Assembly (NCBI RefSeq): GCF_947507565.1
Contig: NC_089184.1
Location: 1,612,001-1,676,000, forward strand
DNA from: Oscarella lobularis
Lineage: Eukaryota > Porifera > Homoscleromorpha > Homosclerophorida > Oscarellidae
Length of the DNA stretch: 64,000 nt
Direction of reading: 5' to 3'
Shown: piece after piece, positions 44,701-56,700 of the stretch
Layout of the letters: each line of letters starts with the position of its first letter
Position numbering within the stretch: the first letter of the stretch is position 1
The notes under the pieces: generated by a model
Told to the model about the DNA's origin: nothing
Seen by the model: only the letters and a program-made list of their open reading frames with translations
Database searches by the model: none
Translations under genes and position numbers: made by a program

Positions 44701-47700
44701 CAACTGCACGGGAACGAGTTCTGTTGGTTACACGTGGCAATCTGCTTCAATTTTTTTCGGTAAATATTATATTTTTACGCCCTTCCTTCTCTTTGGTTAT
44801 TCGAAGTTTTTTTTTGTAGCGCCACTACGGGGAGAACAATCTGTAGTGCCGCCTTTCGTTGCCAATGCTACTGCTACGGATTTAAATGGAGTCATTGGCT
44901 CCGTGATCATTGCCTCGCCTGGATCAACTGTTCGCGTTGGCTGCCCCTTCGTCGGCGTACCGTCTCCCATTGTGACATGGTTCCATAGCGGAACGGAGTT
45001 GCCGTCGCCGTTGTTCAGCCGCGTGTCGCTCAGAAACGACACTGATAATACCCTGGTGATTGAAAACGCTCAGAAGGAAGACGAAGGATACTACGAATGC
45101 CAAGCACTGAACACCGTTGGCGGAAATAACGGCTCCGCCTATGTTGCCATTCAAGGTAAATAGTAGAAGGAACGACGCTTCTAAAATAGTAACTTGACAT
45201 TTCGTGTCTAGATTTGGGCGAAGCGGCTAAAATCGTACCCGATGCCAGCCCCGCTCGTCGAACGGTGCTACCAAGTGGCGTGATTTCAGTAGACGTCGCG
45301 ATTGGATCGGCGCCGGTGGACGTTAGTCCAACGTGGGAGGTCACGATTCGATGCAATGCAACGGGAACGGAGGAAATTTTTTACTCGTGGCCGCGTCCAG
45401 AGGATCCCACAAAAACCGTTCCCCTGCTGAGAGACCGACCTGAGCTCAATCGAGCCGTTCGCGACGACGGCTCGCTCTACTTTCGAAGTCTCGGAGGAAG
45501 GCAGATCGTAGATTACACGTGCATGGTCCGCAATGCGGCAGGCAGTGACAGCGCAACAATACGACTCAACCGAATACGTATGTGTTCATACTTTTCCTCT
45601 CGCAATAGAATTAATAATTGATTTTAGAGCCACCGAAGATTGTCGATCCTCCCGACGTTCGACCCGTGCGTCCGGTGCCGGATAGCGATCGCGTCTTCTT
45701 CACGGGACAACGCGGCGCCGAAATCATCGTCGGAAGAACAGCTCTGATCAATTTCACCGTCGTCGAAGAGAGCGACGACAACGAGTTTGAATTCGAATTG
45801 CCGAAGCAAAAAGGCGAACCGAAGCGCGTTCTTCGTCCCGGAGACTCGTACAAAAACGTCGAGTTTTTGACCAGTCAGCAGCTTCGCATCACCAACGCAG
45901 CGTTGGACAACGCCGGAAATTATCGTCTCATCGTCAGAAATTTGGCTCGCCCCGTAAACAGGGACAAGTCCGTCACGAAACTTCGAGTCTACAGTTAGTG
46001 AATTTTGTTGATTGACGTTAGCGTTATTGTATCTGTGTTTGTAGCTCAGCCCGCTGTTGTGACTACCGTCGATTCTGCAGTGACCGTTAATGGAGCTCCT
46101 CAAGCTCCTGAACCCGACGGTTCTATCGCCGCCTTTCCAACCGATACGATATCGTTCCGGTTCGAAGCAAGCGGTGATCCAGCGCCGTCTGTAGTTTGGC
46201 AGCGCGACGGCGTCACGTTGGCAAATCTTCGAGGCAGCGTGTCCATAGCAACCACACAGGGAACGCAATCGACAACGAGTACGTTGACCCTCTTTGACGT
46301 CGGCGCGGGAGACGACGGAAACTACAGAGCAACGGCAGAAAATCCAACCGGAACGACGTCGTCAGACGTCGACCTGATCGTTAGACGTAAGAAATTTAGA
46401 GTACCGGATAAAACATTGTCAGAAGTTTTTTATATTTAAAAAGCGGAGGGTACGGCGAGAATTCTAAGTCGAGAGGCAAACTCACAGCCGTACGAGACGC
46501 CAACGTCCGTGACGGCTTTCATCGGTCAACCGTCGGTGCGAGTCGTCAAAGGAAAAGACTTGAATATCGAAGTGGTCTTAACCGGCGACCCCGCGCCGGT
46601 CGTCACTTGGCAAAAGGACGGGACCCCCGTCGCTTACGACGATCGCATACGACAGCTGCCCGACGGAACGTTGAGCATTCGCAACTTTGCGGCGAGCGAC
46701 GTCGCCAGGTACACCGTCGTCGTGCAAAATAACAAAGGGCAAGACGAGGCGTCAATTGACGTTCAGCTTCCCGTCGCGCCGACGATAGCGGACGGTCCGA
46801 CCGACGCTCCAACGCCCGCTCCCGATGGGGATGCTGTCGGCTATGCCGGACAAGACGTCAGCGTGTATCTCGGTCGAACACTTCAATTGGACGCCGACGT
46901 GCAAGGCATTCCCGATCCGTCCGTCGTATGGCGATTGCCGTCGGGAGAGCGAATTTCGACTGGCACGAGCAGTGGCCGATTTACCGTGCTTCCGAGCAAT
47001 AGTCTCGTCGTGAGGGACGTTCAGCCGCGGGACGCTGGAAGATACAGGATCATCGCTACCAATCCGGCCGGCATTGCACGAAAACGATCTCGCGTTACTG
47101 TTCTTGGTATGTCTATGACGAAAGTTACAATCGGAGAATTTATTACGTTTTGTTTTTTACAGAGGAACCGGTTGTCTATCGTGAAATTTCCGATTCGATT
47201 AGTATTGACGGGCAGGCGATTGTGCCGTCGTCTGGCGGCGTCGTTCGCGCTCCACAAGGTTCCCAGATCGTCGTCAACGGATTCGTCTTCGGAGCGACTC
47301 AACTAACGTGGCAAAAGGACGATCTTCCGCTTCCGGACAACCCCCGCTACATCGTCCAATCAATTGGAAGCGGCAGAAGCCGTCTGATCATAGCCAACGC
47401 TCAGAACTCGGATGCGGGCAAGTACACGCTCGTCGGACAAAGCGACGTTGGCACTCAAACGTCTTCCGTTAACTTGGAAATCACTCGTGAGTACTTGAGT
47501 AAAAATTTTGGTACTAGTACTATTTTTTTGCGCAGCTGTCGGCACGCCGAGCATATCGAGACAGCCGGACGTTGCACCGGTTGTCACGGAGCAAGGAATC
47601 GTTGTTCGCTTTGGAAGAAATTCGGTGGCCGTCGGCGGTGGTCAAACGCTTCGAATTCAAGTTTCGACGACGACGGCGGCAAATCTTCGTCCGACATACG

Positions 47701-50700
47701 AATGGCGAAAGGACGGCAATCCTCTTCAGCCAAGCAACCGAATATTCTTGGGCGCCGACGGGACGCTTGAGATACGGAATTTCCAAAGCAGCGATGCAGG
47801 AACGTATACGATCGTAGCGACGAATTCGGTCGGCTCAGATAGTGATGACATCCAGGTCACCTTGGCACGTAAGTAGTCAAAACATGTTGTTATTAATTTC
47901 GGAAAGAATTTTTTTCCTACCAGAACAACCTACCATAACGCCGGGAGTTGTTCGTCCAACGGAACGTCCGCTGCCGAACACAGATCAATCTTATGATGTC
48001 AATCAACCGACGTCCGACGTTGTCAGAGGACGAACGCTCTATCTGGACGTCGTCACTTCGGGTCGACCTGGAGAGAGCGTCACGTGGCGTCTTCCGTCCG
48101 GACGACGCCTTCGAACGGGCGAAACGTTTGGTCGATTCACCGTCTTCAGTAACGGAACGTTGAGAATTGTCGACGCTCAGCCGCAGGACTCTGGCTCCTA
48201 TGAAGTGATCCTGAGCAGCCCAGGCGGCGAAGCAACCCAGGCATCCGACGTGAAAATATTCGGTAAAAATGTCTCTCAACGAATCTGTTTTTTTTTTATT
48301 TTTATTTTCTAGTTCCTTTATCTGCTGGCCGTCCTCTTCTTGATTCCGTCTTTTCCGACGATCGTCGCGCGGTTCCGTCGACGGCGGGCAGCACTGTAAC
48401 CGTTCGCTTGACAAGCCGCGTGGCTATGGAGGCGACGTTCTTCTGCTTTCCGGCTCCCACTGTGTCGTGGACGTTCAACGGCGACCCCGTCATGGAGACG
48501 GATCGCGTGAGAATTGTCACGACGACGGTCGGCGAGAAGACGACGAGTCAATTGCTGATCGGCCGCGCCGAACCGGGCGATGAAGGGACGTACGTGGCGA
48601 CGGCGAAAGTGGCCGACTCCGATGCGTCTGTATCGACGGCGCCAATATCGGAGACAATGCGTCTGAAAGTTTCAGGTACAAAATGATATTGGCCGATGAT
48701 GCCTTACATCTAAAGCTTTTTTTTGTTTTTTTAGTCGAAGGATTTCCCGTGATAAATAGGCTACCTAATAAACCTGATCGTGTTCGAGGCTCGATCTATT
48801 ACACCACAATCGGTCGTCCTGACGTCGTCGCTTTGGCGGACGAAATCGTTAGAATCGCTTGTACGGCAGCGGGAAAACAGCCGTTGACTATCACATGGGA
48901 AACGGACGCTCCCAACGCGAGAGACATCGGAAACGGCGTTTTGGAAGTCGTTGGCGCGACGAGCGAGGAGACTTTCCGCTGCGTTGCAACTAACGTGGAA
49001 GGCGTAGACGAAGAGGAGATCACCGTTTTCCCCGCAGGTAAAAATTTCGCAGAAATTTGTCTAAATTAGCCGATCTTTAATCTTTGCAGTTGTCCCCGTG
49101 TTGAATCGGCCGGCGCCTGTCGATCCCTATCGACCCCTTCCCGACGAAGATTTGACTTACGACGTCGCTCCCGGTCAAATAGTAGAAATTCGCAGTGGTC
49201 GAACCGTGACGGTTGTTCCTTCGGCGGAAGGACGACCTACACCGGACATTTTGTGGGTAACGCCGAACGGGCAACGTCTTCAACCTGGCGATTCGTTTGG
49301 ACGAGTGAGCGTCTTGCCAGACGGTCCGCTGCGAATTGTGGATGCCACTACGGCAGACAAAGGAACGTATCGAGTCGTCGCGACCAGTCGAGCCGGAACG
49401 GATGCGCAAGACGTCGACGTAGTCGTTTATCCGCCGGTTGAATTGACTGTCGTACCAGGAGAGAACGTAGTTGTCGACAGAGTGCCGATACGCCCGACCG
49501 ATAATGAGTCTTTCTTTGTGAAAGAGAACTCCGAGTTGGTTATCACTTGTGGAATCAATGGAGTACCAAGCGAAGGTATTGAGTGGCTCATCCATGGAGA
49601 GTCGGCAAGATCTTCGTCTACTGACGGTTTGATGATCGCGCCGACGCCGGCCGGCAGTCAACTGACGCTGAAAAGCGTTCAGTTGAGCGACGCCGGCTCG
49701 TACGTTTGCAGCGGCGGAGACGCGACCGACAGTACCGGATTTCAGGTGGACGTCGTCGTAATTCCGTCTGACAGTGCAACAATCGAAAGGCGACGCGATG
49801 TGGCGATAACGCGTACGTCTACTGAGGTCACGTCGCCAGTGTCTGTATCTGAAATTTTCGTCTCAAAGAAGCAAGACCTCGTCATTTATTGTCGCTCTTC
49901 GGGAGCCGATTCGATCACTTGGATGAAGAACGGAGCTCCTTTGACAAGCGGTGGCCGAACTTCGATACAACCGGACGGAACTTTGAGAATTTCTCAAGTG
50001 GAATCGAGCGACTTTGCCACGTACAAGTGCACCGTGACCAAAGGATTTCAACAAGACATGCAAACGACGACGGTCGTTGAATCGACGATGCCAGTTATAC
50101 CGGAGCCGCAGCCGATTTCGCCGTCGCGTCCGCTACCAGACGGCGACGTCACGCGCACGGCTGGTCAAACGAGTGAAGTGACGGTATATCGTACGGCCTT
50201 TATTGACTTACCCTTCTCTGGGCGTCCTTTGGGCGACGTCAAATGGATTCTGACGGATGGCCGAACGTTGATTCCGGGACAGACGGACGGCCGATTTACT
50301 GTCTTTGAGAATGGAACGTTGAGAATAAGAAATGTTCAACCGGAAGATGCGGGTTCGTATCGCGTCAGCGTATCCAACGTCGTCGGCGAATCTAGTCGAA
50401 ATACGGAAGTTGTGACTTATCGTCCGGCAAGAATAACGACGGAAGCGTTCGAAACGGTTGTCGTTGACGACGTGCCAACGTCGGCGTCGCCGTCAAAGCC
50501 GGTTATTGTTCGGCGCGGCGGAACGATTTCTTTCGAAGGCAGAGCAAGCGGAACGCCTCAACCGATCATACGATTTTTGAAAGACGGTATAGCAATTGAG
50601 CCCTCAGATCGAATAGTCGTTGATACGACGCCGACGGGAGGCCGAATCACGGTACGAAATGCATCTCCCGACGACAACGGCCGATACACGTTTGTTGCTG

Positions 50701-53700
50701 AGAACCCAAGCGGCGTAGTGGTGTCGTCAATCGACGTCGAAGTGACGGACACCGACGCACAACCCGTTATCGTTCGACGTAAAGGTCAACCAACGGACGA
50801 CGGGAAGACGGTGACGGCGACGATAGGTCAAAAGACGACGGTCAACGTCGGCGCATCGCAGGATCTCGTATTGAATTGCAGTGCAATAGCAACGACCGAA
50901 GTAATGTTCGTTTGGGAAAAGGACGGCGAAATTATACTGCCGAACGGTCGCCCGGAGATAAGTACCAACGGGCAAACGCTTACGTTACGGAACGTGCAGA
51001 ACGCCGATGCCGGCCGGTACGTGTGCCGTGCGATGACCGATGACGGCACCGATAGCGAATCCATTACCGTCCAAATTACATCCGAGCCCGAATTTGGGGA
51101 CGCGTCGTCGACGGCTCGTCAGGCGCCGCAAACAGGCGACACGACGTTTGAAATAGGTCAAGCTATCGACGTTGTGATGGGAAGTACAGTTCGCATTCGG
51201 TCGCCTATCTTCGGTCGTCCGACGCCGTCGGTCACGTGGATTCTTCCGTCCGGTCGCACGCTGGCTCCCGGCGAACGCTTCGATCAATTTCAAGTTCTCG
51301 ACAACGGGACTCTCGTTATTGACGATATCAGAACGGGAGACGCCGGTTCGTACACCGTATCGGCGACGAGCAGTCTGGGCGAAACAACGTCGACGTCAGT
51401 CGTCACAGTCTACGTTCGACCTCGTCTGACGTCGACGTTTGTATTAGACGGGGTCGCGGTTAAAGACAGCTTTGGCAATCGGCAAGTATTTCCAGATAAC
51501 AACGACGTTGTCCTCGTTGAAATCAGTTCCACAATTGCGTTACCATGTACCGCCTCCGGTCTGCCGCTGCCGTCCGTTCGAGTTCTCCGCGACGGCGACG
51601 TTATTCCAATCGGCGGTCGCTATTCGCTTCGCAATATCGACGGCGGTCGAGGGATTGAACTTGTGATCGCAGACGTCAACGACGACGACGCAGGCACGTA
51701 CACTTGCGTTGCGGAAAATGATGCAGGCGCAACAACATCATCGGTAGTGGTGCGCTTATCGGAAAGCGGTGCTCCAAGCATCAATCGCCTTCCGAACAGA
51801 GAACCGCGCGTAACCGAAGACACGACGATCGCTGACGTGGGCCGACGCCGCGTTGAAGTCGACTTGGGAAGTCGGCTTACGCTTTTGTGCACTGCACTTG
51901 GTTCTTCAACGACTGTTAGTTGGTATCGATTTGGAAAGCTCGTCCGGATGAACAACCATTTTCAACTTTCGTCTGACGACGGCTCACTGACGATTACAAA
52001 AGTCGCAGCTCGAGATGCCGGTAATTTTGTCTGCCGCGCGACGAATCCGAACGGGAGAGACGAAGAAGCGATCGAGGTCGTTCCTACGCGACCGCCGAAA
52101 GTGCGACGAAAGCCCGACGGACCTCAGAAACCGCCTGGCGTCAACGAAGTCGTCATATCTCCCGGCGTACCGGGAGTATTCAACCCCGGCGAAACTCTAA
52201 TATTCAAAGACGGTACGTACGGCGAGCCTATGCCGTCCGTTACCTGGATCTTACCGTCGGGTCGAAGAATGAACGTCGGTGACAAATTTGATCGATTTGA
52301 AGTTCTCGACGACGGTTCGTTGCGCGTGACTAATGCTACGCCGAGCGACGATGGAGCGTATCGCTTCATCACGACGAGCGTCTCCGGCACAGACGGAAGC
52401 GCTTCTAATGCGGTTTTTGTCGATCCCGTTCAATTGACGATCGGAGCGCGAGACAAGATCACTGTGTCAAATCGAACCGTATCACCGTCGCCAGAAGGCA
52501 CTCTTCGCGTCGATGTCGGATCCGTCTTTTCCATGACTTGTTCAGCGACTGGATCAGCACCCATTGATCTTTCTTTTACGCGCGACGGCACTCTGATCGT
52601 GCCCGGCGGCCGAATTCGCGTCGTTTCAACGGACGATAATACGAAGACGCTAACTATTGAGAACGTGATGCCGGAAGATGTAGGAAACTACGCCTGTGTG
52701 GCTGTGAACAGCGAAAATGCGCAGGAAACGTCTGTCTACGTCGCCGTTGTCGACGGTGCAAAAATAATTCGGGAGCCGACGAAACCGACTGAGGACTTGC
52801 CGGACGGCGGCTTGAAGGTGTTTGTTGGACGAGAAAGCGTAACAGTTGTGCTGGGACAGACGGTCGAAATAATGTGCAATGCTACGGGAATGCCTAATCC
52901 GGCCGTAACGTGGTTGCTGAATGAGGAGCCTGTCGCCGCCTCGGGTCAAGTGAGCCAGTCCGGCGGCACTCTCACGATTCAAAATATCGGACGAAACGAT
53001 TCGGAGATCTACGTTTGCCAGGCCGTTAATAGCGGCGGAAGTGATCGTGAAGACATCCAAGTCTTTGTTACGGAACCACCGGTTATAGCACCAGCCGCTC
53101 CGATCGTCGTCGAACGACCCATCACTGTCGAAGACAAAAGCTTCGACGTTGGTCAAACTGCTGAGGTATCAGAAGGAAAGTCTGTGACTCTTCGCTGCCT
53201 TGCGACGGGAAATCCGACGCCGAGCACGATGTGGCTATTGCCGTCGGGCGACGTCTTGCGGCCGGGAGATTCTGCCGGAAGAGCGAGCGTCGCGCGCGCT
53301 GACGGCTCTCTGACCATACAAAACGCCATGATTTCTGACTCCGGACGATACGAATGCACGGCAACTAACACGGCGGGAACAGATAGCAAAAAATCCGACT
53401 TGACCGTTATAGAACTGCCTGAAGCTCAAGTGACGGTCACCGTCCAATCGCAACCCGTGGATCCGTTGGATCGCACCGTGAAGACTCGACCGCAACAAGT
53501 AACATTGGTTTGCTCGGTGGGAGGAACGCTCGGAAGCAACGCGCAGTGGTTCGTGAATGGCCAAAGAATTGCAAGCGACGATCCGAGAATAACGAGCGAT
53601 TCGAGCAGCAGTACATTGGCTTTTACTCCGACGGCTACGACGAGTGATTCCGGACTGTACACGTGTTTGATAGACACTCCGGGCGGCACTCGGGGATCGT

Positions 53701-56700
53701 CCGTACGAATCGACGTTTCCGACAACATGACTCCGCTGATTATATACGATCCCGAGCCGACGAAACAGACTCCTGATGGCGTTGAAACATCCATTGGAAA
53801 AGACTCGGTCACCGTGTCTCCCGGGGAAATATTGACAATTTCATGCGACGTCGCTGGATCGCCCGAACCGACGATAACTTGGCTCAGAGACGGGGAAACG
53901 ATTACCTCTGGAGGTCGATTCTCTGATGATGGACAAGGCACTTTGGTGGTAAGCAACGTGCAGCGAGATGACGCCGGAACGTACACGTGCACAGCAAACA
54001 ATACGAGAGGCAGCGACAGTGATTCAATCGACGTAAACGTAGCAGGTCAGTAAGAAACAATTGTTCGTTTTAAATACCTAAATATTTCTTTGTAGATCTG
54101 CCTCAGATTGAACAAGCAACGACTGACAAAAGACCACGTCCGCTAATGGATCGAAACTACGTATACACCGTTGGCCAGACGGCCGATGTTCGCTTAGGAA
54201 AAACAGTTTCGTTGCGATGCATTGCAGTTGGAAATCCCGAGCCGCAAGTGAGCTGGATGCTCTCCGACGGGTCGCAAATGGCAATTGGAGAGAGTGTCGG
54301 ACGTGCTCGAGTGTTGCAAGACGGCACTCTTGTCATCAGAAACGCGCAAATTCTGGATTCAGGTGACTATATGTGCACGGCTAGTTCTTCGGTAGGCAGT
54401 GCAAAGTCGACGTCGACAGTCAACGTAGTCGGTAAGGAATTTCGATCAACAACTGATGACTTTTGTCTGATTGACAATTTTAGTTCCTCCCACCCTGAGA
54501 GAGCCTATTTATCAAGGTATAACGGTCGACGGCAACGAGGTGCAACCGTCTCAAACTGGCGAAATTATCATTCGAAATGGCTCGCGAACGGAATACTCCT
54601 GCCAAGCCGAAGGCATTCCGACGCCCGTCATCCGATGGAGTCGAAACGGCGAAGTACTGACGACGTCGAGCAGCGCGGGAGTCGTCACGACGTCGTCGAC
54701 GAGCGAGAGTCGGGTCGTATCGCGACTGACGGTAGAAGAAGCGACAATGTCCGGACGATACGCGTGCGTAGCACAAAACGATTTCGGCAGCGTTTCTTCG
54801 TTCGTCGACGTAACGGTTGTCAATCCTTTTGCTCCCATCATTGACAGAGGGCCTACACCGACGATGGAACAGATTTCGATCGGTCTTCCAGAGTCTTTTG
54901 CTACTCCAGGCTCTTCGGTTACGATCTTATGTAACGCTGCTGGTCTTCCCCCTCCTCTAGTCATCTGGGATAAAAACGGCGTGCCTTTGACGCCGGGTGG
55001 AAATTATCAGCTGTCCGGCAACGTTCTGACAATAAACATGTTCAGTAGGGACGACGTTGCAAGTTACTCTTGCACGGCTACCAACACTGAAGGGCAAGAC
55101 AGGGAAACGATTGCTGTTAAAATGGTTACACCTCCTCGAATCGATCGACCTCGCGCAGTGGAAGAGCCTCCGAAAGACTCGACTCCCAGCACGACGCTGA
55201 CCGTTTCGGTTGGGGAACCCGTTGACGTTTTTCCAGATCAGACGGCCACGATTACGTGCACTGCGAGCGGCGATCCACCGCCGAAAATAGAATGGATATT
55301 GCCGTCGAGCAGCGTCGTTGAGGAAGGCGACACATTGGATCGTTTCTCTGTGAGCGGCGGAGCTTTGACGATAAGAAACGCCAGAGAGAACGACGAAGGA
55401 AATTATCAATGCAGAGCGACAAACGATGGTGGACAAGCGACTGCGACTTCTTCGGTAAACGTTCGCGAATATCTTCCCAACGTGCCATCCACAATTGAAG
55501 TCGAAGTGAATGATCGAACGGTGGTGCCGACGGCCAGCAATACGGTTACCCTTTACGAGGAATCACGTCTCTTATTGAACTGTACTTTTGCGACTGACTC
55601 TCCCGCGAGTATCCGCTGGCTGAAGGACGGCGTTCTGGTGCAAAGCAACTCGGAACGACGTCTCGTGAAGTTCTCCTCGACCAACTCGTACGGTCTGCGA
55701 ATTGCGTCTGCTGCCGGCAGCGACGCCGGCAAGTACTCGTGCGTTCTTGATGACGGATTTTCGAAGACGAGCGAAAGCGTGAATATTATCGTGCAATCGC
55801 TCCAAGCGCCGCTCATCGATCGCAGTCCGCCGGACGCTCCGCCGCAGATGACGTCGCCGACGTCTACTACCGTTTCGATTGGGGTCACGGAAGTGACTGT
55901 CGTTCCCGGAAACGACGTGACCATCACGTGCACGGCGTCCGGAACACCGAATCCCACAATAAGTTGGCAGTCGTCAGACGGCACGAATGTTCCTTCGGAT
56001 TCGTCTGGCAGCCTCACTCTTCGCGACGTGACGGCAGCCGAAGCAATGGCGTATACATGCGAAGCCGTTAACTCAAGAGGAAGAGACGAAGAGACGATAA
56101 TCGTGACACTGGCCGAACCTCCACAGATCCAAAGAAGCGAAGTAGTCGTCACGGAGACTCCAATACCTGACGAGGATCGTAAATACAACGTCGGTCAAAC
56201 GTCTCGCGTGCAAAACGGCCGAACCGTTCGGATCATGTGCATGGCGTCAGGAAGACCCGACGCCGAAATTCGATGGCGAGCAACGTCGACGGGCGTCCAA
56301 TTGCGTGTCGGCGAAACGTCCGGCCGAACTTCGGTTCTTGAAGACGGAACGCTGCAGATTGTCCAAGTGTCGACTAGCGACGAAGGCGACTATGTTTGCA
56401 CAGCGGAAAACACCGCAGGTATGGACGAAGAGACGAGCGAGGTCACTGTTCTCGTTCCGTTGCAACTTAATCGAACACCGACCGTCGTCGACGGCAGTCC
56501 GTCGACGCCGTCTGTGGACGGTTCCGTTACCGTTGTTGAAAACTCGAGAGTTACGCAGCGGTGCAATGTCAGCGGTCGACCTTCCCCGACTCTCGCGTGG
56601 ACGAGAAATGGGGTTCGTCTTCAGAACACGGCTCGCACGGTCATCAATACAGTATCAAGCGGCGACGGACTAACTGTTACAAGCGATCTGACTCTTTTCC

